Numbered from the stretch's first letter, positions 26,512 through 36,000 are shown. The stretch is DNA of 64,000 nt from Pyrodictium sp. (GCA_013540595.1 JABXKE010000002.1:310050-374049), one strand, 5' to 3'. A program made the numbers and translations. The notes: generated by a model not told the origin, from the sequence alone.

Positions 26512-26579
26512 GGCGCTCGGCTCGTCGTGAGAACATCACCGGTCTGGGCCTAAGACTGGGACGGCGTCCGCATCGCGCC
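26512..26579 (+). ncRNA. Candidate compact structured RNA between pop5 and rpp30
   Basis: A GC-rich island in AT-rich sequence with nested pairing: outer stem GGCGC (26512-26516) with GCGCC (26575-26579); middle stem CGTC (26523-26526) with GACG (26560-26563); inside it two abutting hairpins, GTGA/TCAC (loop GAACA) and CGGTCT/AGACTG (one G-U pair; loop of 7). The unpaired segments between outer and middle stems recall a guide pocket of an H/ACA RNA, but no clear ACA box follows. Strand is uncertain. RNase P RNA signatures are absent. Confidence 0.35.
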
Positions 26580-26638
26580 CGGCAAATAGTGAGTGCCATT
26601 ACCCCTAATATATTATCTTCAATAGCGTAGCCACGTAA

Positions 26639-27265
26639 CTATAGGGCCAACCTGCAATTACCCAAAACTATACTCTTACAAACACTTACTGGTAAACCAA
26701 AAGAAGAGAGTAACGCTATAACTTGGCGTGGATGCCATACCTCCCATACTTCACGCGCCCCACTGCCTACTACTAGTGGCGCTTCATAGGCTACTGCACG
26801 TCTAGTAATTATCATTATTCCACGTAGGGTACGTCTAGGATCATCATGGTAGAGAAGAGGTAGGAGCTTGACTTCTATAACAGCTGAGCCCTCGCGAAGC
26901 ATTAGTGCTTGGCTTCGATCCATGTATCTAGCCATAGATGGGGGGAGTTGTACTACCGTGACACGTGGGTCTCTCGCTGCTAAGCGTGCTGCTTCAGCTG
27001 TTTTTGGCTTAACAGCCACTATATCGTATTTTTGTGAATAAGCACGAACATTGCCTATAGCTGTTAACCAGTCATGTACTTCTATGGTTATTCTCGATAG
27101 AGCCTCAATACCGTACTCCTTAAAGATTTGTATGTACTCCTTTAATCTATCATAGTCTTTTGCTTCGACAAAAACAAGTCCGACATCTATACTGGAGTAT
27201 AGTCGTGCAATGTCTTCAGCATTTTTCTTTGACTTAGGAGCTACTAAGCTGTCGCAAGCCCTCAA
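26639..27265 (-). CDS. rnp3: RNase P protein component 3 (Rpp30)
   Basis: A TIM-barrel-like Rpp30/p30 subunit: VGLVFVEAKDYDRLKEYIQ, YDIVAVKPKTAEAARLAARDP and VTVVQLPPSMARYMDRSQALM follow the family pattern. It binds Pop5 in the RNase P holoenzyme, which removes tRNA 5' leaders. It overlaps the upstream PF01877-like gene by 4 bases (translational coupling) and belongs to the L15e-led transcription unit. Confidence 0.88.
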   Translation of the reverse strand: MRACDSLVAPKSKKNAEDIARLYSSIDVGLVFVEAKDYDRLKEYIQIFKEYGIEALSRITIEVHDWLTAIGNVRAYSQKYDIVAVKPKTAEAARLAARDPRVTVVQLPPSMARYMDRSQALMLREGSAVIEVKLLPLLYHDDPRRTLRGIMIITRRAVAYEAPLVVGSGAREVWEVWHPRQVIALLSSFGLPVSVCKSIVLGNCRLAL

Positions 27266-27717
27266 GATACAAGCCCCAGATCACGAAGTACGCTTAGAGC
27301 CTTTTCTGGTGCAGGAGAGCCGCGCATAATGATAGTTATATGGATGACGTCATCGCCGTCGCTAAAACGTATATACCCTAAGTATGCATCTTGTTTACTA
27401 ACCCTTAGATAGAATCTTCCTGTTTTTCTATCATATCTATCGCTTAGTAGTGTCCCTAAGATTTTCCTATCAATAGTATCAAGTTTTGACGCAATGTAGC
27501 GGAGTACTTCTTCAGCCTTCTTACCTCTAATCTTGACTGTTATACGTGTAATAGGGTTATTGTAGTGTCCCTCAAGAGTTTGTTCTTCAATAATAACCTC
27601 TTTCTGTACGTTCTCTGGAAGTAGGTTGTACACTGCACGTTTTACTTTTTCGATATTTTCAGTTGCATGTGCATGTACAGCTATCTCTATGCCTACAACC
27701 TTTGTTACTATACCCAT
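27262..27717 (-). CDS. RNA-binding protein, PF01877-like
   Basis: A 151-residue protein that starts with VVGIEIAVHAHATENIEKVKRAVYNLLP and has a beta-rich middle (YNNPITRITVKIRGKKA). It corresponds to the conserved archaeal protein found between L15e and Rpp30 in the exosome/RNase P superoperon, thought to bind RNA with an L5-like fold. Exact biochemical role unknown. ATG start; 4-base overlap with rpp30. Confidence 0.75.
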   Translation of the reverse strand: MGIVTKVVGIEIAVHAHATENIEKVKRAVYNLLPENVQKEVIIEEQTLEGHYNNPITRITVKIRGKKAEEVLRYIASKLDTIDRKILGTLLSDRYDRKTGRFYLRVSKQDAYLGYIRFSDGDDVIHITIIMRGSPAPEKALSVLRDLGLVS

Positions 27718-27932
27718 GGTAACATTTAACCTCTCTTCTCGCTGTTCTTGAACCCCGCAGAGTACAAGAATAGGCGTAGACCGTATATTAGCACTATTTG
27801 GGCAGTACCGAGATGGTGATATTTTATAGTTATAAAGCGAAATAATCTATGTTAATTCGCATTAGACACTTAGACAAAGTAGCTTGGTTTTGGTTATTTA
27901 TTCTCAAAAACTTGTGGTGTCAACAGATGTTT

Positions 27933-28613
27933 TTACTGTAAGTCACCATGGTGGTACTTTTCTCTTATCTCATCTGGGACTATAAGTCTGGCACCACGGT
28001 GAGCTTCGTGGCGTTTCTTGAGTTCGCGTTCTTTCTGCTTCTTCTTCCACTTGTGCTTGTGAGTACCCTTTAGTCCACGTGTCTTTCTTAGTCCACGCAT
28101 CTTCTTGCCTGCACTTGTTAGGCCGCGGAACACTCTTCCACGATTGTGGCGTTCACATACCCACTTTAGCTCGTCGTCCTTGCATATTGCTGGATGGCTT
28201 CGATCCACTAGTATCACTTCATACCACTTGTACATACCATCCTCAGCGACATAGTAGCTGTTTAATACTTCCATGTTCGGATACTTTCTTGCTGCACGTT
28301 CCTCAGCTATGAGCCTAGTTGATTTTGCAGGAGCATAACCGTAAACACCCATACGCTTGGGACGTCTACCCTTATTTGGTCTTGGCCTGTTAAGCCCGCC
28401 TTTACGCACGCGTACACGTACAACTATGATGCCTTGCTTAGCCTTGTAGCCTAGAGCCCTGGCTCTGTCGAGTCTTGTTGGTTTCTCTATTCTGACTACG
28501 CTTGGCTGTCTACGCCACTCTATTATACGCTGACGCCACAATTCCCTTAAGGCGGGGTCATCGTATCTCTCCTTCCACATTTCCTGTAGGTAATGGTAAA
28601 GCCCGTGCGCCAA
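27933..28613 (-). CDS. rpl15e: 50S ribosomal protein L15e
   Basis: A basic, Arg/Lys-rich protein with the typical opening [12 protein letters not shown] and [21 protein letters not shown], then [19 protein letters not shown]. It has 226 residues, slightly longer than most archaeal L15e (about 195), because of a C-terminal basic tail. It heads the L15e, PF01877-like, Rpp30 group. Confidence 0.95.
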   Translation of the reverse strand: MAHGLYHYLQEMWKERYDDPALRELWRQRIIEWRRQPSVVRIEKPTRLDRARALGYKAKQGIIVVRVRVRKGGLNRPRPNKGRRPKRMGVYGYAPAKSTRLIAEERAARKYPNMEVLNSYYVAEDGMYKWYEVILVDRSHPAICKDDELKWVCERHNRGRVFRGLTSAGKKMRGLRKTRGLKGTHKHKWKKKQKERELKKRHEAHRGARLIVPDEIREKYHHGDLQ

Positions 28614-28704
28614 ACCAGCATCACTCCCTCTATTATGCCTGGATGCCCAGAAGACCGCTATCTGCTACTCCCCTAAAAAAGCTGGCCTTCAAAAAGTAAA
28701 AGTG

Positions 28705-28778
28705 GGCCGATGATGTATTGCTCGCATTTCGGAACACTAGTTCCCAAGCATGAAGATGTGTGCGCCCCGGCTGAGGCC
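28705..28778 (+). ncRNA. Candidate C/D box guide RNA
   Basis: GGCC, then C box ATGATGT (6 of 7 consensus), about 55 bases, D box CTGA and GGCC again. The two GGCC blocks pair to close the k-turn stem, exactly the archaeal C/D layout. A C'-like TGAAGA lies at 28751-28756, 14 bases before the D box. The D' box is unclear. The gene ends just before the convergent ychF stop. L7Ae, which binds such RNAs, is encoded at 32.1 kb. The target is not predicted. Confidence 0.4.
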
Positions 28779-28781
28779 GAG

Positions 28782-30017
28782 TTAGCTCCTCTTGGCTGCT
28801 GCAGCGACTATTCTGACGACGTCACCATCCTTTAAAACGTAGTCCTCACCTATCCTTTGTCTTGTCCTAGCATTTATAGCGTATAGAAACGTCTTTCCTA
28901 GGTCAGTATGAACCATGTATGCGAGTTCCCGCGCTGTAGTACCTTGTGGGACCAGGTAAGCGTCTGGAAGTACACGACCTCGGCCATCGGTGAAGTGCGT
29001 GGCATCCTCCACAGGATAAACTACTATCATTTGGAGAAGGTCTATGAAGGTCTTGTTTATTGCATCTTGTACACCAGTACTACCCCACTTCTTCAGCACG
29101 TTCTCCCTAATGTATTCGAGTGCTTTTAGCTGCTTACTTGTAAGTCTGCTCTCATCGAGTATCCTGAAGTCACTATCACCCGGTATATATTCTATAAGGC
29201 CTGCACGTGCTGCACGCCTCAAAGCAAGCTCAGCCATAGCACTCACTGGAACAACGTCATAGCTTAGTTCTCTTTTCATCCTCTTTATGTTGTCCTCAGC
29301 TTCAGGTATATCAGCCTTGTTAGCTGCAATCAACATAGGCTTTGAAAGGCGCAAACCACGAACAAACTCACGTAGGTCTTCTTTGCTCCAGTTTACTAAC
29401 GGTTTATTTGATAGGCCAGCATACTCTAGAGCCTTCATAACATGCGTCTTGCCTACACTTAAACCACTGAGCCGCTGAGCTAACGCATCTACAATATTTT
29501 CACCCGTCGTAGAGACTCTCATAGAGAACTTATCCCAGTCTTTGGAGATTATACTATACATCCACTCCTCAATCTCGACTTCAAGCCATCTAACCTCCTC
29601 TATAGGATCGTAGCTCCCAGGAGAGACAGGGTTCCCAGCTGCATCAGTGGCTCCAGCAGCGTCAACTATAAGTATCATAGCATCGGCCTGTCGTATAGAG
29701 TCAAGAAACTTGTTGCCCAGCCCCTTACCTTCATGTGCCCCAGGTATGAGGCCTGGAATGTCAGCTAGCTTGACAGGTATAAAACGCCACCCTCTTACAC
29801 AGTACCCCGATGCTGGATCGCATTTAGGCAGGCCAAGCTCTACATGGACACACCTCTTTCTAACATAGCCTACACCAACATGAGGCTCTAGCGTCACAAA
29901 GGGCCTATTACCTATCTCAACAGTGGCAAGCGTTGCTGCCGCAAAGAAGGTTGACTTTCCAACATTAGTCTTACCAACAATACCAACAAGCCGCTCCGGC
30001 TGAGGCATAACAGACAT
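28782..30017 (-). CDS. ychF: YchF/Obg-family GTP/ATPase with TGS domain
   Basis: G1 motif GIVGKTNVGKST, G3 LADIPGL and NKAD as G4; a helical insertion around residues 130-190 and a C-terminal TGS domain (DAYLVPQGTTARELAYMVHTD, then EDYVLKDGDVVRIV). YchF binds ribosomes. The NKAD motif is intact here; in bacterial YchF it is altered towards ATP use, so specificity may differ. ATG 30017 or 30008 are better starts than the longest reading. Monocistronic. Confidence 0.9.
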   Translation of the reverse strand: MSVMPQPERLVGIVGKTNVGKSTFFAAATLATVEIGNRPFVTLEPHVGVGYVRKRCVHVELGLPKCDPASGYCVRGWRFIPVKLADIPGLIPGAHEGKGLGNKFLDSIRQADAMILIVDAAGATDAAGNPVSPGSYDPIEEVRWLEVEIEEWMYSIISKDWDKFSMRVSTTGENIVDALAQRLSGLSVGKTHVMKALEYAGLSNKPLVNWSKEDLREFVRGLRLSKPMLIAANKADIPEAEDNIKRMKRELSYDVVPVSAMAELALRRAARAGLIEYIPGDSDFRILDESRLTSKQLKALEYIRENVLKKWGSTGVQDAINKTFIDLLQMIVVYPVEDATHFTDGRGRVLPDAYLVPQGTTARELAYMVHTDLGKTFLYAINARTRQRIGEDYVLKDGDVVRIVAAAAKRS

Positions 30018-30192
30018 CACCAAAGCTTTGCGTGTACACACATCTATTTCAGGTCCCTAAATCCACTTGTTCTCTTCCAGTCTACACTACTGATAACGAA
30101 ACAAACACTATATTTTTCTAGGCAGGCTACACGCTTGTAAGCCACTATCTACATGGTGGAAGAGGCTCAGAACATCTCCAAGGTGAGTATAG

Positions 30193-30621
30193 ATGGTGGC
30201 TGAGCGGACCTTCGTCATGATAAAGCCTGATGGCGTAAAACGTGGTCTTGTAGGAGAAATAATATCTCGATTTGAACGCAAGGGACTCAAGATAAAGGCG
30301 CTCAAGATGAAGTGGATGACAAGAGAGGAGGCAGAAAAGCTCTACGAAGTTCATAAAGGCAAGCCATTTTTCGAAGACCTTGTAAACTTTGTAACAAGCG
30401 GACCCGTGGTCGCAATGATCCTAGAGGGCGACAGTGCTATCGAGGTTGTTAGATTAATGATAGGGCCAACAGATGGGCGTAAAGCGCCACCAGGCACGAT
30501 ACGTGGCGACTTCGCACTCGATATAGAAGCTAATGTTATTCATGCAAGTGATAGCAAGGAATCCTATGAGAGGGAATACAAAGTCTTCTTCACTGACAAC
30601 GAAATAGTTGGCGACTACTAG
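30193..30621 (+). CDS. ndk: Nucleoside diphosphate kinase
   Basis: Transfers the gamma phosphate between nucleotides through a phospho-His. [35 protein letters not shown] and the active-site VIHASDS are intact; 142 residues is the normal length. In many archaea ndk lies with L7Ae, S28e and L24e; here it is in the neighbourhood but on the opposite strand to them. Confidence 0.96.
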   Translation: MVAERTFVMIKPDGVKRGLVGEIISRFERKGLKIKALKMKWMTREEAEKLYEVHKGKPFFEDLVNFVTSGPVVAMILEGDSAIEVVRLMIGPTDGRKAPPGTIRGDFALDIEANVIHASDSKESYEREYKVFFTDNEIVGDY

Positions 30622-30704
30622 TAGAGTAGTAGGGACTTCCTACACATTCGCCCAAGCGTTTTTCTCTAACATTTGTAAAAGAGTAGGTTTCACTCTATCC
30701 TCCT

Positions 30705-30890
30705 TTAGTGGCGCAGTGCTGTGAACTTTGTTGTCCACTTCAATTTTCTTGGATCAGTACCACGCTTCCAAAGCTTAAAGCACTTACTGCTACAGAACCA
30801 CAGTATAGTCCCATCATTTTTAACGTACATAAGCCCTGTCCCTGGTTCAAACTGATGGCCGCAATAGGAGCATGTTCTGACCATGGGCAT
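30705..30890 (-). CDS. rpl24e: 50S ribosomal protein L24e
   Basis: A 61-residue zinc-binding ribosomal protein with CSYC (near the N-terminus) and CSSKC in [14 protein letters not shown]. The C-terminal [10 protein letters not shown] completes the family signature. It lies 39 bases after S28e on the same strand. Confidence 0.94.
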   Translation of the reverse strand: MPMVRTCSYCGHQFEPGTGLMYVKNDGTILWFCSSKCFKLWKRGTDPRKLKWTTKFTALRH

Positions 30891-30929
30891 TCTCGTACAC
30901 CTCCGTTAAGCGAATTAGTAGAGGGGGTT

Positions 30930-31175
30930 TTACCTTCTTCTGCCGAGTCTCCTTGCCTCACGCTCAGTCTCACGCAGTATTACTATGTCGCCCAAGCGTA
31001 CAGGTCCCAGCACGTTTCGTGTTAGAACTCTTCCCTTATCGCGGCCCTCTAAAACTCGTACACGTACCTGGATAACCTCTCCATGCACCCCTGTACGTCC
31101 TATTATCTGTATGACTTCTGCAGGAAACCCTATCTCCTCAATTATATTGAATTCCTTCTCAGCTTTCTTACTCAT
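30930..31175 (-). CDS. rps28e: 30S ribosomal protein S28e
   Basis: The OB-fold protein with [19 protein letters not shown] and [20 protein letters not shown] strong GGGGTGTG stands just before ATG 31175, which is preferred to the GTG two codons upstream. L24e follows in the same transcription unit. Its usual upstream partner L7Ae is separated by an inserted gene on the other strand. Confidence 0.95.
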   Translation of the reverse strand: MSKKAEKEFNIIEEIGFPAEVIQIIGRTGVHGEVIQVRVRVLEGRDKGRVLTRNVLGPVRLGDIVILRETEREARRLGRRR

Positions 31176-31194
31176 AACCACACCCCAGCATCTG

Positions 31195-32022
31195 GTGCTA
31201 GAGACAGACCCTATTAAGGTAAACCGTTATCAGCGCATCTTTTACCACTTTGTTCGTAAAGCTGGGAAGAGAGCCTTGTACGAGGTCGCTGTAGTTTCCA
31301 CAAAGTGGGTGATGAAGGATGCTAAGGCCAAAAGTCTCGTTAGAAACCCTTTCGTCGCATCGGCTATAGCGAGTGCTACAAAGATATGTTCTATTGAGGG
31401 TTGTGACAAGAATATAGCTGCTATGACCACGATAACGTATCTCCTTAGGAGAGCTAGCGAAAACACTGCCTTCCTGGACAGTATCAAGGATCACATAGGT
31501 GAGCTAGAGGTCCATGGCACTGTTAAGAGGTATGTTGATGAAGCCCTAGAAGCCTATATGCGTGCCCCTGCAAGTTTATATGCGCGAGTAGCACTAGACG
31601 CCGAGGTTTCAGCTCACCTCGGCATAGTAAATCTCCTTTACAGCTGCAGTAACAATCTTGCAGAAATGTTGAACAAGTTAACACTCTCATTAACTTATGC
31701 AGCCGCAGCAGACTATGTACTCTACACTGCAGCTGCAAGAAAACTTGCAACAAAACTGAAACCACACACCCTAGCAGCTGCTAGGTGGTTCTCTGAGGAA
31801 CTGCACGAGCATGAATTCCACATAGTACCACGTCTAGAACAAACACCTGCAGGAATAATAGGTTATATGGATGTAGTAGCGTGCCCGTGTGGCAGGGCAG
31901 TAAAAGACATAACAATGAAGCCAAGACAAAACCATGTAGCCTACATCATAGAAATATCGTGCGGCAAGTGTGGCGAGTTTAAGTATGAGATTATCGTGCC
32001 AGAGTCTACAAGGCTAAAATAA
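31195..32022 (+). CDS. Unknown protein with C-terminal zinc ribbon (275 aa)
   Basis: No family is recognised. The N-terminal two thirds are helical and rich in Ala and Leu; a short CSIEGCDKN pair lies near residue 65. The last 60 residues carry two CxC/CxxC pairs (CPCG and CGKC) that look like a zinc ribbon. The frame stays open upstream into S28e, but the real start is probably GTG 31195, only 19 bases from the divergent S28e start. It splits the usual L7Ae-S28e-L24e unit. It may be an RNA or nucleic-acid binding protein, which is a guess from the zinc ribbon. Confidence 0.6.
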   Translation: MLETDPIKVNRYQRIFYHFVRKAGKRALYEVAVVSTKWVMKDAKAKSLVRNPFVASAIASATKICSIEGCDKNIAAMTTITYLLRRASENTAFLDSIKDHIGELEVHGTVKRYVDEALEAYMRAPASLYARVALDAEVSAHLGIVNLLYSCSNNLAEMLNKLTLSLTYAAAADYVLYTAAARKLATKLKPHTLAAARWFSEELHEHEFHIVPRLEQTPAGIIGYMDVVACPCGRAVKDITMKPRQNHVAYIIEISCGKCGEFKYEIIVPESTRLK

Positions 32023-32095
32023 TTATAAAAAGTGCAGCACTTGAATTATATTGCCTTAAAAACAGAAGAACCTTGTTTTTGTTTAAGTGACTCTA

Positions 32096-32476
32096 TTAGG
32101 CAGCTTTAGCCTTTAACTCGTTTACTGCTTTAACAATCTCATCTACTAGGTCCTTTGCTTCGCCTGGGTCGATTATGCATGCGCTAGCAGCGGCTACTTC
32201 GATGCCTGCAGCCTCGCCTAGCCTCTTCTTGTTAGGCACATAGACGTAGGGTATCTTCTTCTCTTCACAAAGCAGTGGAAGGTGAGCAACTATTTCTGGA
32301 GGGTCTACGTCCTCAGCTATTAGTACAAGCTTTGCCAGGCCCCTCTCTACGCACTTAGTTGTCTCGTTTGTACCCTTCTTTATCTTACCAGTCTTCCTTG
32401 CTATCTCAAGTGCCTTATAGGCCTTCTCAGCGAGTTCAGGGGGGACTTCAAAGCGGACATAGAATGGCTTGCTCAT
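32096..32476 (-). CDS. rpl7ae: Ribosomal protein L7Ae / k-turn binding protein
   Basis: Recognises k-turns in 23S rRNA, C/D and H/ACA guide RNAs and, in archaea, RNase P RNA. The k-turn recognition segment [27 protein letters not shown] and the loop [10 protein letters not shown] are typical. It is 126 residues. It stands alone here, upstream (in transcription order) of the inserted zinc-ribbon gene and S28e. Confidence 0.96.
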   Translation of the reverse strand: MSKPFYVRFEVPPELAEKAYKALEIARKTGKIKKGTNETTKCVERGLAKLVLIAEDVDPPEIVAHLPLLCEEKKIPYVYVPNKKRLGEAAGIEVAAASACIIDPGEAKDLVDEIVKAVNELKAKAA

Positions 32477-32604
32477 AGTTCATCCTCCTCCCTTTAAGGT
32501 CGTCCCTCGCATTCAGTCCAGCCCAAAAGGTGTAAGAGAAGGGTTTTACAAAGCTTCCTCTGATACACCGATACAGGCTTCATATATAGTGGTGGTTTAA
32601 CTAT

Positions 32605-34380
32605 TTAGTCATGGGCATAAACTGCTGTAATCTTCTTAACATTGTCTCCTTCGGCTTGTACAGAATCTATCCTAGCGAATCCTACTCGTACAAATTGCAC
32701 AAGTTCATCTATCTTGAGATGCCTAGCGGCCTCCTCTGCCACTCCGTAGATACGCTGTAGGTCAAGCCCTTCGGGGACTACAAGTTCAACCTTAACGCTA
32801 TTCTCTGGCTTTACCCATTGTATTATTGGCGCACCATACTTTCTTGCCTCTTCAAGACTCTCACTGTGATAGTAGGCTATAATGGCGTCATGTTTAACCT
32901 CTTTAATTGTGATGTTAAAGGCCTCCATAAGTCTTATAACACTATTACGTAGCATAAGCTCAACATCGCTTCGTGAGACCAATAGTTCAAGGCTTGGGCC
33001 GGAAAGCATTATTCTTCTAGAGCCCAGGCTGCCCGACGGGTGATAAGGTATCTCTACTGTTCTTGACCCCCATGGTATATTCTTGACAACGAGCTTAACT
33101 GGCTCAAACACTGCCATTATACGCTTTGCCTTGGGGTCTATTATAGACCTGTTTATTGCTGCTAAGTTGACGTAGCTTATACTTGCATCAGTGTGTTTTA
33201 CGCCAACTTCTATCATTAATTGCCGTATAGCCTCAGGCACAATGCCTCTACGCCTGAGACCTGCAATTGTTGCAAAACGAGGGTCACTTAGTCCTTGCCC
33301 TGTTCCTTCTTCAAGGAGCTTCTTGAGGGCGGACTTACTCATAATGAAGCCTTCTAGCTTTAAGCGACCAAAATGGATTACGTGAGGATATTCCCATCCC
33401 ATGTGACTATACAAGTATTTTTGCTTAATAGTGTTCTGCATGTGCTCCTTGGCTCTAAGGATGTGTGTTACACCCATTAAGTGGTCGTCGACGGCAGCTG
33501 CGAAATTGTAAGTAGGCCATACAATGTATTTATCACCAGTAATAGGGTGAGGGTGTAGGCTGGTGTCAATTATACGGAAAGCAACCCAATCCCTAATACT
33601 TGGATCAGGATGATTAGGGTCTGTTTTTATGCGCAGGACGGCTTCGCCTTCGCCAAAATGGCCTTCAAGCATTTTATCCCAGAGCTCAAGGTTGTCTTCA
33701 GGGCTGCGTCTTCTAGGCGGATAGTTATCGAGCATGCCTTCATTTCGGTACCTCCTAAATTCTTCTGGAGACTTATCGTCTATGTATGCCGCACCCTTAG
33801 CGAGTAGTTCACGCACAATGTTGTAGTATATTTCGAGTCTAAGACTTTGGATGTATTCTTCATCCCACTCTACACCAAGCCACTTTAAGTCTTGTCGTAT
33901 GAGTTCATAGGCTTCTGGTAGAGGCGTCTTGGTGCGCGGATCTGTATCCTCAAAACGTAATATCATCTTGCCCTTATACATAACTTTGTACTCGTAGCTG
34001 AGTATTGCTGGTCTAGCATTACCTAGATGTATTACGAAGTCTGGATTGGGTGCAAAGCGCGTGACAACCCTACCCTCGACAGCTTCTGGTAGTGGCGGCA
34101 ACCTCTTCTCTTCCTGGCGTGGCTTCTTTCGGCGGTCAAGAACCCAACTATACTTTTCTTCTAGGAGACGCTTTTGCTCATCATACCCTAGCTTGTTTAC
34201 CTCGTCAACTATTCTTCGTACAATGGATGCAATCTCTCTTGCATGACTTCGCAAATCAGGTCTTTCAGCCATTATTTTGCCCATTACTGGTCCTACGACC
34301 GCTTTTCCTCCGTGTTCAACAGCGTTCAGTAACGCGTAAGCTTTAGCTAGTTCCTCTATTTCTTTTTCATCAAACGACAT
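32605..34380 (-). CDS. gltX: Glutamyl-tRNA synthetase (archaeal type)
   Basis: A class I synthetase of the archaeal/eukaryotic non-discriminating form, which charges both tRNA-Glu and tRNA-Gln. The HIGH equivalent is HLGN (FVIHLGNARPA), the KMSKS equivalent FIMSKS, and FEDTDPRT is present. A 90-residue N-terminal region precedes the catalytic core; the C-terminal part is the beta-barrel anticodon domain. Mischarged Glu-tRNA-Gln would need an amidotransferase. The gene overlaps the upstream DUF2118 gene by 11 bases. Confidence 0.95.
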   Translation of the reverse strand: MSFDEKEIEELAKAYALLNAVEHGGKAVVGPVMGKIMAERPDLRSHAREIASIVRRIVDEVNKLGYDEQKRLLEEKYSWVLDRRKKPRQEEKRLPPLPEAVEGRVVTRFAPNPDFVIHLGNARPAILSYEYKVMYKGKMILRFEDTDPRTKTPLPEAYELIRQDLKWLGVEWDEEYIQSLRLEIYYNIVRELLAKGAAYIDDKSPEEFRRYRNEGMLDNYPPRRRSPEDNLELWDKMLEGHFGEGEAVLRIKTDPNHPDPSIRDWVAFRIIDTSLHPHPITGDKYIVWPTYNFAAAVDDHLMGVTHILRAKEHMQNTIKQKYLYSHMGWEYPHVIHFGRLKLEGFIMSKSALKKLLEEGTGQGLSDPRFATIAGLRRRGIVPEAIRQLMIEVGVKHTDASISYVNLAAINRSIIDPKAKRIMAVFEPVKLVVKNIPWGSRTVEIPYHPSGSLGSRRIMLSGPSLELLVSRSDVELMLRNSVIRLMEAFNITIKEVKHDAIIAYYHSESLEEARKYGAPIIQWVKPENSVKVELVVPEGLDLQRIYGVAEEAARHLKIDELVQFVRVGFARIDSVQAEGDNVKKITAVYAHD

Positions 34381-34882
34381 CGATATAAGTCACCTCCTCT
34401 TCTGGTGCTATGAAGACTATGTTGCGTTCTATTCCACCATAAGGTGAATAGTGTATGTAGACTACGACCCCTTCTACATGGCTACGTATATGCCTAAATT
34501 CCCATTTTCGTGTAGCAACATAACCTACAGTACTATTTTTATCCACTTTATCGCCTTCACAGACTTCTAGAGAAACACGAACACCTTCAATGGGTATAGG
34601 CTCTACATGACTACCCTCTCTTAGGAGGAGGGCCTTAGTGTATTGGGGTGGAAGAACTACGATAAAACTTTTCACAACCCTCTTTTCCACAATATCGATT
34701 ATCTCATCTAGCACAACACCGTACACAGTCTTACCAAAACATTCACCGCCTTCCTTGCAGTCCCTAGCGCGTCTAGCCCTGGTCCCGTTTTCACCTAGCA
34801 CAAGGTACTCGCTTGACGTTGTGTCCTTAATGAATAGTTGTGGTATGTAGTAAGGGTGTTCCTTGCAGTGATTACCACGCAT
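34370..34882 (-). CDS. DUF2118-like protein with biotin/lipoyl-type domain
   Basis: A 170-residue archaeal protein. The C-terminal half resembles a barrel-sandwich hybrid (SLEVCEGDKVDKNSTVGYVATRKWEF and VEGVVVYIHY) as in lipoyl or biotin carrier domains, without the modified Lys motif. I match it to DUF2118 from memory. It is coupled to gltX by overlap. Function unknown. Confidence 0.65.
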   Translation of the reverse strand: MRGNHCKEHPYYIPQLFIKDTTSSEYLVLGENGTRARRARDCKEGGECFGKTVYGVVLDEIIDIVEKRVVKSFIVVLPPQYTKALLLREGSHVEPIPIEGVRVSLEVCEGDKVDKNSTVGYVATRKWEFRHIRSHVEGVVVYIHYSPYGGIERNIVFIAPEEEVTYIDVV

Positions 34883-34983
34883 AACTTATCACTCTTTAAT
34901 AACTCTAATAACTCCGGGATATAGCTGCTACTACTGCAAGCCTAGAGTCCTTATCGAGCTTTCCTAGTTTTTGTTGGTTAATT

Positions 34984-36000
34984 CTATTTAATCCTCTTCG
35001 CAGCGAATAGCGCAAGCTCTTCAAGAACCTTTCTATACTCATTATCTGGGAGAACCTTTAATGCGTTAACAGCCTGGTTCGCGTATTCCTCAGCAAGTTT
35101 TTCAGAATACTCGAGTGCACCACTGGATTTTATGAGGTTTGCAGCCTCCTCTAGCTCCTCCCTGCTTGCATCGCGCTTGCCTAGGACTAGTCGAAGCTTC
35201 TCTCTTGATTCATCCTCTAGCCTATTTAGAGCGTATATTATGGGTAGTGTTTTCTTTCCTTCCCGTAGGTCGCTATAGACAGGCTTACCTATGACCTTTT
35301 CGTCTCCAATAATGCCCAGTATGTCGTCCCTTATTTGAAACGCTATGCCAAGGCTACGCCCATAGACAGCAAGTGAGGACAACGTGTTCTCGTCGTCTGT
35401 GGCAGTTAGCCCGCCAAGTAGTGCTGCCGCCTCAAAGAGGGCGCCAGTCTTCTTGTATATCATTCTGAGGTACTCGTCCACTGTAACCTCCTCCTCTTCC
35501 TCGAACATCATATCCATGGCCTGGCCTTCTGCTATGGTGGTTGTTGCATGTGCGAGAATGCGTGTAGCTTTTACTACGCGTTTAGATGGTATCCCCATGT
35601 CAACAATGTCAACTAAGACTTCGAAAGCCTTGGAGAAAAGAAGGTCACCAGCAAGTATGGCCATAGCTTCGCCCCATACCTTGTGTACTGTGGGTACACC
35701 ACGACGCGTCTCATCCCTATCCATTATGTCGTCATGTATCAACGTGAAATTATGTATAAGCTCGACAGCTGCCGCAAAAGGTAATGCTTTCTCTGCATCA
35801 ACCCCCAGCGCTTCTGCCGTAGCTACGACTATTACTGGACGTAGCCTCTTACCTCCTGCCCTTATGAGGTGAAGTGATGCAGCGTATATGGACTCCGGCT
35901 CACCGTGTACCTTAGCGTATATAAAGCCGTCAACTAGGCCAGCTACACGCGTAATGTACTGTTTCGCGAACTCGCTTAGCTCTAGCTTCAAATACATCAC
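34984..36000 (-). CDS. Geranylgeranyl diphosphate synthase (polyprenyl synthetase)
   Basis: Makes the C20 (or C25) prenyl diphosphate for archaeal ether lipids. The first Asp-rich motif is DDIMD in LIHDDIMDRDETRRG, the second is DDILG in QIRDDILGIIGD, and GGKRLRPV and the KTGALFEAA region are present. 338 residues is normal. It follows IDI-2 and IPK on the same strand in an isoprenoid gene block. Confidence 0.92.
   Translation of the reverse strand: MMYLKLELSEFAKQYITRVAGLVDGFIYAKVHGEPESIYAASLHLIRAGGKRLRPVIVVATAEALGVDAEKALPFAAAVELIHNFTLIHDDIMDRDETRRGVPTVHKVWGEAMAILAGDLLFSKAFEVLVDIVDMGIPSKRVVKATRILAHATTTIAEGQAMDMMFEEEEEVTVDEYLRMIYKKTGALFEAAALLGGLTATDDENTLSSLAVYGRSLGIAFQIRDDILGIIGDEKVIGKPVYSDLREGKKTLPIIYALNRLEDESREKLRLVLGKRDASREELEEAANLIKSSGALEYSEKLAEEYANQAVNALKVLPDNEYRKVLEELALFAAKRIK

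Noticed and set aside
26512-26579. tRNA or 5S rRNA
   Set aside because: No T-arm sequence, no acceptor stem of seven pairs and too short for 5S rRNA.
31195-32022. Longer protein starting inside S28e
   Set aside because: The frame is open upstream to 30985, but that part overlaps most of the S28e gene on the other strand and has shadow-like composition.
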